Part shown: positions 45,305-55,200 of the stretch, piece after piece
How positions within the stretch are numbered: the first letter of the stretch is position 1
How the letters are laid out: the number at the start of each line of letters is the position of its first letter
NCBI RefSeq assembly: GCF_013149275.1
Contig: NZ_JABGNA010000003.1
Location: 514,805-578,804, forward strand
Direction of reading: 5' to 3'
Length of the DNA stretch: 64,000 nt
Origin: Mucilaginibacter sp. SG564
GTDB lineage: Bacteria; Bacteroidota; Bacteroidia; Sphingobacteriales; Sphingobacteriaceae
Position numbers and translations under genes: made by a program
The notes under the pieces: model-generated
Seen by the model: the letters and a program-made list of their open reading frames with translations, nothing else
Told to the model about the DNA's origin: nothing
Databases searched by the model: none

Positions 45305-46765
45305 CTATAAATTGTGGATGTAGGTTAATAATAAGCCCGCCGAAAAATGAGAAGTATGCGTAGTTACGGGATCACCGGCCAGTAAATTATTTTCATTGGG
45401 ATTATCAAAATTAATATCCTGCAAATATTTATTGGTTGTACCGTATGACAATAACAGCCCTGCCCTGAAATTAAACTTGCGCCGCTTTAAATTAGCCCCA
45501 AGCTGGCAATGATAAATATTGTAATAGGCGATATTGCCCGACGATCCATTATCATCTTTATACAGATCATTATTGGCATAGTTAAAATCGGTATGTAAGG
45601 ATACAAAACCGGTTACATCGGGCCGGAGCAGATAGCTTGCTCCAAACCCGAAATTAATAACAGACCGTCTTACATCTTTAAGTCGCAGATCTGATTGAGC
45701 CGAGATCCGGATGGGCACCTCACCCTTTACCGCGTCAACATCCCGTGGACTTATAATGCTATATTCGTTCACTTTGGCAAAATACTCGGCGGCAAAATAA
45801 ATTTGTCCTTTCTCATAATCATAGGCATAACCAAAACCAATGCTTAAAGGCATTTTATAAATAGCCTTCAACTTCTGCTGCCTGGAATTGATGAGGAAGT
45901 TGATCGTATCCTTACTGCCAGGACTTGCCGGATCATCGCTGGGTATAATCAGGTTATTCACCGCGTTATCGCTCAGTATGTTTGCCCTACTGGCTATATG
46001 CATCAACGGCGATGTTATGGTGAGGCCAAAATGATGTCGATCCTCATCGTATGCAAGACCGGTTTTAAACCGCAAGCCAACTTGATAATACGATGCCAGG
46101 TATGATTGTTCTGATAAACTTAAAGGTAAAAAGCCCGTATTGGTATTTACATTGATAAGCGCTCTTGAGCTGGCATCATAATCGCCGGTTTGTTTACGCA
46201 GTTGTCCCTCAGCCCATAAACCCAAGGCCCAATGATCGGCTATTTTAAAACCCCCGCTTATAATGCCGGTAGTTTCATTAATAGAGCTCTGTTTTTTTAC
46301 TTGTCCCAAAAACGACTCATCTCCCGGACTGTACGAATCACTGAGTACATTAAACTTAGCGTCGCGCTGTTGTGTTACCTGGTAGTTCATCACCGGATTG
46401 TGGATAAGGGCATAGCCCAATGTAAAAGGCTTTTTTCCTTTGAATGAAATAGTGGCAGATACTATTTGCGGAATTATAGCAGCCGAGCTTGAGTTAAGAT
46501 TGAGCCCGGTTCCGGCACCATTTTTTGTGCGGATATTGCTGTATTGATAAATTGACCCACTAATAGATGCCGTAGTTTTATTGCTATAAGCCAGCAAGGC
46601 CGGGTTCAAAAACATCACCCCGCTGTCGCGGTTAAAAGCAATTACAGCACCAGGTGTTAAGAAGCCGGCAGGATTATAATTGGACGACCAATAGTTAGCA
46701 TCCTGAGCTCTAACTCCTTGAAGCAAAAATAATAAGCAGAAAAAAATGATAAAGGTTTTTAACAT
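45305..46765 (-). CDS. Outer membrane beta-barrel protein of unknown function
   Basis: A 486-residue protein with signal peptide (cleavage after VRAQ) and regular amphipathic strands throughout, ending in the barrel-like aromatic-rich strand SAGLLLTYIHNL. I do not recognise a specific family; conserved pieces are SIGFGYAYDYEKGQIYFAAEYFAKV and NFGFGASYLLRPDVTGFVSLHTDF, which resemble PorV/FadL-like outer membrane proteins of Bacteroidota. The N-terminal NPAGF and FLNPALLAYSNKT segments are typical of that group. It may be a transporter or a secretion-associated protein, which cannot be decided here. Confidence 0.7.
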   Translation of the reverse strand: MLKTFIIFFCLLFLLQGVRAQDANYWSSNYNPAGFLTPGAVIAFNRDSGVMFLNPALLAYSNKTTASISGSIYQYSNIRTKNGAGTGLNLNSSSAAIIPQIVSATISFKGKKPFTLGYALIHNPVMNYQVTQQRDAKFNVLSDSYSPGDESFLGQVKKQSSINETTGIISGGFKIADHWALGLWAEGQLRKQTGDYDASSRALINVNTNTGFLPLSLSEQSYLASYYQVGLRFKTGLAYDEDRHHFGLTITSPLMHIASRANILSDNAVNNLIIPSDDPASPGSKDTINFLINSRQQKLKAIYKMPLSIGFGYAYDYEKGQIYFAAEYFAKVNEYSIISPRDVDAVKGEVPIRISAQSDLRLKDVRRSVINFGFGASYLLRPDVTGFVSLHTDFNYANNDLYKDDNGSSGNIAYYNIYHCQLGANLKRRKFNFRAGLLLSYGTTNKYLQDINFDNPNENNLLAGDPVTTHTSHFSAGLLLTYIHNL

Positions 46766-46871
46766 AGGGGTATGTATTTGGCGTAAAAATATTATAAATT
46801 CAACCTACGGGGAAAATATTGGTTGCTATTGTTAAACTATTTTGCCCCCACGGTTCGTTTAAAGGTTTCTT

Positions 46872-48839
46872 ATGAAGTTTATAACGCTTACCTTAACACT
46901 ACTTTGCTTTTTCATTTTTTCACAAGCCCAAAACCTGAGCTTTAGCCAACCTGTTAACTTTTTACCTGCGGCCCGTACAGATAAAGCTATTGATATTACC
47001 AGCTTTAAAGGCAATTATTTTGTTACCTGGAAAGAGGCGGGCCCAAGTGGTAGTATCCACGTATGTTATGTAGGTAAACATCACGACATCCGCCTTTTAG
47101 CAAAAGATGCGACATCCGGCACAGAAAAGAGCGCCTTCGCACCGGTTTTAAGGGTGACGAACAATCATATCTACGTTTTATGGCTGGGTACCGATGGCTC
47201 GTTAAAATACATGATCAATAACAGTGATACTACGTTCAATACGCAGGCTATTGGCACCGTGAATTTCCAGAATTCGACCAAATTACGGTCAGGCATTACA
47301 GCGACGGTGGTGAACGGCCGTATCATGATCGCCTCACACGCGGCCAATAAAAACGATATGGTTGTGGCCTTTATTGATGCTGATGATAAGGGCATGCTTA
47401 AACCGGCTGTACTACAAACCGTACCCAATAAAAAAAGCGCCGAATATCCATTTATAGTTACCCTCTCCAACAACACGGTAAGGCTTTGTTATTATAACGA
47501 TCAGGGCATTTACTATACCGATCTGAATACCAGTACCCAAACATGGACGGATCAGTCGCCGGTATCCGGTTCAAAAACCAAGGTATCGCCGGCTATTTAC
47601 CATGTATTTAATACTACACGTTTGTTCTATATCTGGAAAGACACTAAAAAGGATAACAACGTATACTATGCTACCGGCGACGAACAGGCCAGATCATTAA
47701 CCGGGCACCCCTTACCTAATTATTTCAAAACAGCCTACCCGGTTGCCGTTTGCAAGATAGACGATAAAAAGTTTGCCATGGCTTTTATTGGCGCCGACCA
47801 AAAACTGTACCTGAGCTTTTTTACCACCTACAACCCGGCACGCTGGATGGAGGATACACTTTTTCCCAATAAAGGTGAGCTGACGCTTAAAGATATCGTG
47901 ATCCCCGGCTCGCACGACGCGGGTATGTCGGCATTAAATGGCACCGGTGGCAAACAAGCCGGCTCTATCAACAACTGCAATACGCTTACGCAAAAACTAA
48001 ATGTAGGTCAACAGCTTAACGCGGGCATCCGGATGTTTGACCTGCGGGTGGGGGCATTTAAAAACAGCATTTATACTAAACATAGCTCATCAGATTGTAT
48101 GGCCGAGGCTATGGGCGGCGGTTATGGCGAACGTTTTAAGGATATCCTCGACTCCGTTAAAAACTTCCTTGGCCGAAACAAAAAAGAGTTTGTGATTTTA
48201 ACTTTCAGTCATTTTTGTCCGAAAGAAGCTTCTACAGATGAGGTGGCCGATTATATTTTCAGCATTCTGGGTAAGGAGCATATTTTTAATAATCAATCCA
48301 AAAGCATCGATCAGATCAAACTGGATCAGCTGGCAGGCAAGGTGATCGTAACCTTTGAACAATATGCCAGCGCCGATAAACTCATCGACTCCAACTCCAT
48401 GGCCGATAAAAGCAAAACGTTCCTGAACATCCGCAGGGCCTATGCAGCCACTAACCAGGTCAATAAATTATTAACCAAAGAGGAGCTGTTTTTCACCTCA
48501 ATGAAAAGCGGAGTGAGTAACAACGACCTGATACGCCTCGACTGGCAACTGACCCAAAGCAGCGACGAAGCCGCCCTGGTATGTAACGATTTCCAGAATG
48601 AGAATGTAGACCCGGTAATCAATGGCCTGATGCTGCTTACCAATGTGATCAAGAAAAACAAAAGCATCATCGATATGGCCACAGCAGGCAACAAATACCT
48701 GCCGGCCAAAGTTAACGAATGGATAAGCACGGGCACCATCAACAAAAACAATAAACCCAATATTCTATACGTCGACGTAGCTGGCCCCTGGATAACCGAT
48801 TATTGTATTGAATTGAACGGCACGGCGGTTTATAATTAA
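46872..48839 (+). CDS. PI-PLC-like phosphodiesterase fused to an N-terminal propeller-like domain
   Basis: A 655-residue secreted protein (signal peptide cleaved after SQAQ). Residues about 25-330 form repeating beta strands with Trp/Tyr motifs, resembling a beta-propeller or lectin-like fold. The C-terminal half is a phosphatidylinositol-specific phospholipase C-like TIM barrel. The first catalytic His348 is in PGSHDAGMS, AGIRMFDLRVG follows, the second His is in YTKHSSSDC, and ILTFSHF matches the core strands. It should cleave phosphodiester head groups of phosphoinositide-like lipids. The barrel lacks a membrane anchor. No lipid-related neighbour is present. Confidence 0.85.
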   Translation: MKFITLTLTLLCFFIFSQAQNLSFSQPVNFLPAARTDKAIDITSFKGNYFVTWKEAGPSGSIHVCYVGKHHDIRLLAKDATSGTEKSAFAPVLRVTNNHIYVLWLGTDGSLKYMINNSDTTFNTQAIGTVNFQNSTKLRSGITATVVNGRIMIASHAANKNDMVVAFIDADDKGMLKPAVLQTVPNKKSAEYPFIVTLSNNTVRLCYYNDQGIYYTDLNTSTQTWTDQSPVSGSKTKVSPAIYHVFNTTRLFYIWKDTKKDNNVYYATGDEQARSLTGHPLPNYFKTAYPVAVCKIDDKKFAMAFIGADQKLYLSFFTTYNPARWMEDTLFPNKGELTLKDIVIPGSHDAGMSALNGTGGKQAGSINNCNTLTQKLNVGQQLNAGIRMFDLRVGAFKNSIYTKHSSSDCMAEAMGGGYGERFKDILDSVKNFLGRNKKEFVILTFSHFCPKEASTDEVADYIFSILGKEHIFNNQSKSIDQIKLDQLAGKVIVTFEQYASADKLIDSNSMADKSKTFLNIRRAYAATNQVNKLLTKEELFFTSMKSGVSNNDLIRLDWQLTQSSDEAALVCNDFQNENVDPVINGLMLLTNVIKKNKSIIDMATAGNKYLPAKVNEWISTGTINKNNKPNILYVDVAGPWITDYCIELNGTAVYN

Positions 48840-48852
48840 CACTACAAAGACC

Positions 48853-48924
48853 TGTCAGTCTGAGCTTGTCGAAGACTCGTGCGTAAAGGCCTGTACACCA
48901 TGTTTCAACAGGCTCAACATGACA
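48853..48924. repeat. Dispersed inverted repeat, second copy of the 39523 family
   Basis: TGTCAGTCTGAGCTTGTCGA...CAACAGGCTCAACATGACA matches the arms of the repeat at 39523-39599 with a few changes, here between the convergent PI-PLC and DUF885 genes. Confidence 0.8.
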
Positions 48925-48950
48925 CCCTCCTTTTAACATTCATTATCAAT

Positions 48951-50240
48951 CTACCCAAACACATTCCCCTTCACCAAAAACAGTGGCAATGAGCCATGAT
49001 CCAACACCCGGGAATGAAAATCTTTGATATTAAAATTCTTGCCTTGTTTCTTTTGCAGTTCTTCTTTCCAGTGCAGTATTTGCAGCGCGCCGTATTTATA
49101 GCTTACCACCTGAGCAGGCCAGCGCCTCATGCGGGCTATTTCTCGCATGGCGATATCATCCTGGTTACGGATGTTCTTTTTCCAGAAGGCCAGGGCCTGG
49201 GCATCGGTCCAGCCGTAATAGTTTAATCCAACATCAAGCGGTACACGTACAGAGCGTACAATGTCCCACTCCCATTTGCCCATTTCGTCATAGGGTGTTT
49301 GGTATGCACCTAACTGTTTGCCCAGTTCTTCGGTATAAGCGGCCCAGCCTTCGGCCAAACCCGCGTAAAAAAAGAGTTTTTGCACTTCGGATGTTTTTGT
49401 CTGTGCCACTATACTTAGCTGATAATGGTGCCCGGGTACAGCCTCATGAATAAAAAGCCAATCGAACTGCCGCTTATTGTAAGGCTTATCAAAAAGGTTA
49501 TAGTAAAAAATATTGTCATTATAATAGCCCGGTGTTTGTGCCAGCTGCTTGGCGGCTCCTTTTTCTATTTTTAGCGGCGGGATATTTGTATCGTTAAAAA
49601 GTTTGGGCAAGTTGGCATATACAATGGCCTTGGTATGTTCAAACGCCTCCTGTGCCTTAATTGGATCTTTTTCAAAAAAGGAAGAATCATTTAAATGCTT
49701 GTAAAACGCATCTTCACTTAAACCGGTTTGCACCCTCACGGCTTCTATATGTTTTTGTACACGCGTAACTTCGGACAAACCGAACTGGTAAATCTGATCG
49801 GGCGTAACGTCAGCATCAACCCAACGTTTTAGTAAATAGGCGTACCATGCCTTACCATTGGGTATAGTGATGATACCGCCTGTGGGTATTTGCGCTGGTT
49901 TGTGTTTAAGCCAGTCCTGTTCCAAAGTTAGGTGTTCCAGGTTGAGTTTGGTTTCATAGGCAATCAGCGTGTAATCTGTTTTTTGGGAGGGGCTTAGCTC
50001 TACGGGTTTATAAATGGCGAGTTCGGCCTGTACCGATTTGAAAAACTTGAGTTGTTTTTGTAAAGCATCCGCCGAACCGATACGTTCCAGCCCGGTTACA
50101 TAGCTCAGGTCGAGCTCTGGCAGGTTGAGGGCTTTATAACCACTCGCAAACTTGCTGGAAAAAGCATCGAAATTTTGTTGCTCGCTGGTATGGTATAAAG
50201 AAAGTACAAAAAGGCTGATAGTGGCTATAAAGGTCTTCAT
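48951..50240 (-). CDS. DUF885 family metallopeptidase-like protein
   Basis: A 429-residue protein with a short N-terminal signal (MKTFIATISLFVLSLY). The DUF885 zinc motif is clear: HEAVPGHH beginning at His265, followed by AEGWAAYTEELG near residue 293 with the glutamate ligand region. The region WDIVRSVRVPLDVGLNYYGWT is a conserved DUF885 segment. Members are likely metallopeptidases related to M32/M2-like helical proteins; activity is not well characterised. The gene is convergent with the PI-PLC gene and divergent from the PD40 pseudogene. Confidence 0.88.
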   Translation of the reverse strand: MKTFIATISLFVLSLYHTSEQQNFDAFSSKFASGYKALNLPELDLSYVTGLERIGSADALQKQLKFFKSVQAELAIYKPVELSPSQKTDYTLIAYETKLNLEHLTLEQDWLKHKPAQIPTGGIITIPNGKAWYAYLLKRWVDADVTPDQIYQFGLSEVTRVQKHIEAVRVQTGLSEDAFYKHLNDSSFFEKDPIKAQEAFEHTKAIVYANLPKLFNDTNIPPLKIEKGAAKQLAQTPGYYNDNIFYYNLFDKPYNKRQFDWLFIHEAVPGHHYQLSIVAQTKTSEVQKLFFYAGLAEGWAAYTEELGKQLGAYQTPYDEMGKWEWDIVRSVRVPLDVGLNYYGWTDAQALAFWKKNIRNQDDIAMREIARMRRWPAQVVSYKYGALQILHWKEELQKKQGKNFNIKDFHSRVLDHGSLPLFLVKGNVFG

Positions 50241-50375
50241 AATATTTTGATAAGCAATCGCCTCCTTTGTTACATCGGCTTAATTATTTGCAGGTACTTC
50301 TAAATCACCCTGATAGGGTGAGGATTTACAGCCCGGTAAACATTATATTTGATATAAACCAAACCTAAGCACCTG

Positions 50376-51335
50376 ATGTACAAACTCATCACCCTTCTGG
50401 CTTTTACACTGATAGCAGGTAAAACCATTGCCCAGGTAACTTACCCTGATGCAGCATTGCCCACTGATACACCCAGCATTTTTGCTAAAGGATTATTAAG
50501 TGACGGCCTGAGCAATCGTGATTTTACCATATCGCCCAAAGGCGACGAGATATTTTTCACCCTGGAGCGGCCGCGTATAGTAGGTAGTGTTATTTTGCAC
50601 CTGGTTAAAAAAAACAACCAGTGGGGTAAGCCCGAGGTAGCCTCTTTCTCGGGCCGCGACAATGATCATGAAGCCGCGTTTTCTCCGGATGGGCAATGGA
50701 TCTATTTTTCATCAGACAGGCCCTTGCTGGATACCGGTGCCCGCAAAGATTTTGATATATGGCGGGTTAAACGAACCGGTAATGCCACCTGGGGTAAACC
50801 CGAAAACCTGGGACCCAGTGTAAATACCGCTAAAAATGAGTTTTATCCCAGCATTACCCGTAGCGGTAATCTATACATAACCGTAGAAGCCGACTATGGT
50901 AAAGGAGATGAGGATATTGTACTTTTTAAAGCCACACCAACCGGATACAGCAAACCCGAAAGCCTGCCCCAAGATATCAACACCAAATACGATGAATTTA
51001 ATGCCTTTGTTGATCCTGATGAGCAATTTATCCTGCTTTCATCCTACGGCCGACCGGATGATATGGGTCGCGGGGATATGTATATCAGCCAGAAAGATAA
51101 AGCTGGTAACTGGCTCCCGGTAAAACGATTGCCCGTACCCATCAATACTACCACGCTTGACTATTGCCCATTTGTAACCTAGGACAAAAAATATCTCCTG
51201 TTCACCAGCAAACGGTTAAACCCACAAATGCTTAACAAAAACGGTAAAACCTATGAGCAGATCAAGGCACAGCTAAACGAAGCAGGTAATGGCAGTGATG
51301 ATATTTATTGGGTAAAATTTAACCCGACATGGTAA
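50376..51335 (+). pseudogene. PD40/WD40-like beta-propeller protein interrupted by an in-frame TAG
   Basis: Reading from ATG gives 268 residues with signal peptide (cleavage after TIAQ) and WD40-like PD40 repeats such as DHEAAFSPDGQWIYFSSDRP and KNEFYPSITRSGNLYITVE. It then stops at the amber codon TAG (51180-51182), after CPFVT. The same frame continues for 50 sense codons (DKKYLLFTSKRLN..., GNGSDDIYWVKFNPTW) to a TAA at 51333-51335. These complete the last propeller blade, so this is a single gene with a premature stop, or a rare readthrough or sequencing error. The protein is exported. Confidence 0.8.
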
Positions 51336-51369
51336 GAGGTTGACTGAACCGGGATTTTTGGGATTAAAG

Positions 51370-51396
51370 GACTTGTGATATTGTAAAGCACAAGTC
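51370..51396. repeat. Small inverted repeat GACTTGTG/CACAAGTC
   Basis: An 8-bp perfect inverted repeat with an 11-bp loop lies between the interrupted PD40 gene and the convergent HEPN-like gene. The surrounding text (GGGATTTTTGGGATTAAAGG) looks like a dispersed intergenic element. It may act as a terminator. Confidence 0.4.
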
Positions 51397-51439
51397 AGTT
51401 ATCCGCCAACAACCGCACAAATCTTGCGCGAAAGAGAGG

Positions 51440-52219
51440 TTAGTAAATAGTTTTTATGATCTTATCGACTCCTTGTATTAACTCTTCCACCTCTTCTTTA
51501 TAAGGTTCTCTATCTTTATTATGGCCACACAAATTCCTTATATCAGCCAAACGTTGAATGAAACGCCAAACAATTACGTCAACTACATTACTATTTTTCA
51601 ATAAATCATTAAAATCTGCAATTGTAGGATTTTTCTTCCCCAATGGAATTTTATGATTATTACACACTTGATTTAAATGCTTTTCGATAACTACACCACA
51701 AATAACTCCCGCAGCTCTAAAGAAGCCTTTCTTACTTAACTCCTTTGCACTTTCTATTTCTGTATCAAATATATCAGCTTGAACTAACTGCTTAATATCA
51801 AATAACGAGCTGGTAAATCTCTGTTGTAATGCTTTTAGAATACTTAACTGCTGTTGAAATTTAGGAAATGCTGCACTTCCGTCTACTTTTACAGCTCCCC
51901 CCCTTGTAGTCACTAACCCAATGATGAAATCGGAAATAGTGTATGTCAAAAAATCAATTTCCTTTCTCCGCTCATTCTTATAGAGCTTAACAAAATCATC
52001 CACTCTATTTGGCATTAATTGATTTACAACAGTTAAAGCTTCGGTATACCACCCCTCATAATTATCCCTAAAGTTTAAAGGAGTATATTTTTTTAAAAGT
52101 TCATCCTTATGAGGTACTTCATCTAAACGTTTCAACTCTTTAAGTAAACCTAATTGTAAACGAACACCCTTTTCATATAGCGCTTCTAAATCAGCTTTAT
52201 ATTTGTCCAAATTTGTCAT
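51440..52219 (-). CDS. HEPN-like protein with R-x4-H motif, function unknown
   Basis: About 259 residues from MTNLDKYKADLEALYEKG; a GGAAG sequence precedes this ATG. A longer ORF to 52258 would overlap the AsmA-like gene by 11 bp. The protein is largely helical. The C-terminal 110 residues resemble DUF4145/HEPN folds: SAKELSKKGFFRAAGVICGVVIEKHLNQV, then ADIRNLCGHNKDREPYKEEVEELI. The R-x4-H signature (RNLCGH) is that of HEPN ribonucleases. The N-terminal half is helical and charged and matches no family I recognise. By eye it is AT-rich compared with its neighbours. No antitoxin (MNT) partner is adjacent. Confidence 0.6.
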   Translation of the reverse strand: MTNLDKYKADLEALYEKGVRLQLGLLKELKRLDEVPHKDELLKKYTPLNFRDNYEGWYTEALTVVNQLMPNRVDDFVKLYKNERRKEIDFLTYTISDFIIGLVTTRGGAVKVDGSAAFPKFQQQLSILKALQQRFTSSLFDIKQLVQADIFDTEIESAKELSKKGFFRAAGVICGVVIEKHLNQVCNNHKIPLGKKNPTIADFNDLLKNSNVVDVIVWRFIQRLADIRNLCGHNKDREPYKEEVEELIQGVDKIIKTIY

Positions 52220-52247
52220 CTTCCGATTAAAAATTGTAATACACCTA

Positions 52248-55200
52248 TTACTTATCATCCTCCGTTGTTTCCTTCAGCTCATCTTCCTTCTTGGCCTTGC
52301 CCATTTTTATTTTAGGGTTTTCCTGGGTGCCGGTGATGGTCATTGGAATGCCAAATATACCGAATGGCGGCAACCCTAATCTGAATTGCAGGTTTAGTTT
52401 GCCATCCAGACTTACCTGACCTTCAAACCGTGGTCGGAAACCGGCCATACGCATTTTGGTACGTTCAATGGTCATTATATTATTGGCGATGGTGCTTTTG
52501 ATATCTACTTTGCTTACATCGCCCTTGGCCAGGCTATCGTGACCGGTTTGTTTACCTACCGCGCTGAATAGTTTAAAGCCATACAGTTTCACCTTTTTTA
52601 CCGAAAGTACGCCGCCACCTTTTATGGAAGGATAGATGGGTTTCATATCACCATTGAGTTTACCATTGAGCTTATAATCTAACGACACGATACCCTGTAC
52701 ATGCGCCGCCGACGAAGCCATGTCATGAAACATTTTTACTTCTTTATAAGCACGCTGGATATCAAATTCTTTGGCGTTGATGTGGTAATCAAAGTACGCT
52801 TTTTGCGGTGTGGTGCTGCCATAGGTGGCGTCCATAACCACGGGGGCGCCTATGAGGGTAAAACCGGTTTGTTTCAGGATGATCTGCCCTTTGCTGATGC
52901 TCATTTGCCCTTTGGCATCGCTAATGTCCAGCCCCATGTATTTTACCTTTTTTACATTGGCGGCAAAATCAAGATCGAGGTTGGCGGGTACCAGTATAAC
53001 GCCATTTGATTTGGTAGGCGTAGGTTTAGCCGATGCCGGAGTTCCCGCGAAGGCCATAAAATCATCAGCTACTATCAGATCACTTTGTAAATTAAACTGC
53101 CCTTTCAATACCGAATTTGGTTTAACGGCATAATCAATCGCGTTGGATAGTGCGCCATTCAAAATGATAACCGACTTACCGTAATTAGCCGTAAACTGGT
53201 CAAACTTCATCTTATCCTGATTAAAGCTGAACAGGCCGTTTTTGATGAGGAAAGGCTTGGGGAATAATTCAGACCGCAGTGTAACATCCTTCACTTTCAT
53301 GGTGCCGGAGTTAGCCAACAGGTTATATCTGCCTGCAAGAGCATCGCTTTGTTTACCCTTTAAGGAAAAATTGGTACTGATAAAGCCTTTTACATCATAG
53401 CCTTTTACAGCGAAAACTTTATATATTTTGCCAATATCCAACTGCCCGCGTGAGGCTACACGATAGTTAAGATCATCAAAATTGTGCAGATCTGCCTTCA
53501 GCATAAAAGGCTGCCCTTCAAAGTTAAAGGATACGGGTTTGATATTCACTTTCAAGCCTTTTAATGAGCTGGTATTGTTAGTGATATCCGCGCTCACCTG
53601 TATATCCTGCACCGGGTGCGGGTAATATTTGGTTTGTACATAACCATTTTTCAGCTCCAATTTGGCATCGGTAACCGGGAATATCCCACGTTCGGGAATG
53701 TACCTGCCTTTAATTTGCAGGTTTGCATCCAGGTCGCCGCGTACGTCCATACCGCTATCGGCAGGTAAAAATTGTTTCACATCGCTCAGATGGAATTTGG
53801 TTTGAAGCCCCGCATCGATCATAGCCCCGGCAGTGTTGCTTAGTTTCAGATATCCTTTGATATAATTATTTAGCGCAATGGCATTCAGGTTATCTACCTG
53901 CAGAGTAGCATGGGCTATGTCATGATCGGGGCAGGCGGCATTCAGATTGAAGCTGATATTTTTTAGCGCTTCGGGCAAGTTGGCGTATTTGATATACCCA
54001 TCGGTAAATGCAGAGTGCAAGGTAAATTTAGGGATGCTGGTGATCACCGTTTCTGTCTTTGGTCGTAACCCGCCTGTTCTTTTCAGTCCTTTGGCGTATT
54101 TACCCTCGGCCAGCAAGTGCAGCGAATATCGTCCTTTCAAATCAACTGCTTTAACGCCAAAGGCACGGTTCCATTTTTGCAGGTCAACCTCGGTATTGAT
54201 CTTAGCGAAGATCTGCGGTTCTTTGATACCTTTTACTTTGATCACCGAGCCAAAATAATCTTTACCGATGTTAAAATAGATCGAATCGACATTGAGGTTC
54301 AAACTGTCCGGATTGAGGCCTGGCAGCCTTGCATCCATATTGATGAACAGGTTTTTTACCGGCTCTGGCGTGCTTTTGTTCACTACGGCGCCATCACGTA
54401 CCTTCATATTGAAAGTAAAATCGGGCATGATGTTTTTGGAGGCGATGTATTTACCGGTAAGCGCAATCTGTATGTTACCGTTACCGCTGATATCCATATT
54501 GTCTACATATTTTTCGTACTCGGCAGGCAGGGCGGTAAAAATATCACCCAGGTCATTTTGGTCTGATGTGATCCTGAAATCCATATCATAGCCCTCCTTC
54601 AGGAACTCGAACCGGCCTTTAAACTTAACCGGGAGCTTATTAATGAGCAAGTCGTTTTTCTGAAAGGCAAAAGCCAATGATTTGGTATTGATACTGGTAA
54701 CCAGGTCGGCATTTACTTTTTTATGGTGAACGTAGCTTTTGCCGCCATAAACAAAATCGACAGATGCCGCCGCGATATGGCTCGACAGATCAAAAATATC
54801 TTTGCTCAGATCGCCGCTGCCTTTATAGTTAAAATCGCTGGCCTCAATTTGCATCGGCACCGACTTATCATCATACACCAAGCGGCTTTTTTCAATCAGA
54901 ATTTGTTCAATCCCCAATGAAGCGCTGCTGGTATCGGCCGCGTTAGCGGGCTTGCTGCCTTTTGATTGGTATACGTTATAGTTGGCTTTACCGCTGCTAT
55001 CCACCTTAATATTGATAAGCGCCTGGCTCAGGTATATTTTATTTATATTGATTTTGCTTTTAAATACCGACGAAAGATCTATCGCCAGCGAAACTTCTTT
55101 GGCTGCCACCAGCGTATCATTCTGGAAAGGCGCGCTGCCGTCTAACAAAAAATCATTTAACGTAAGGGTAAGCGCCGGAAATCTTTTAAAGAACGACAAG

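Noticed and set aside
51440..52219. HEPN-MNT toxin-antitoxin pair
   Set aside because: No nucleotidyltransferase (MNT) gene is adjacent, so only a HEPN-like protein is claimed.
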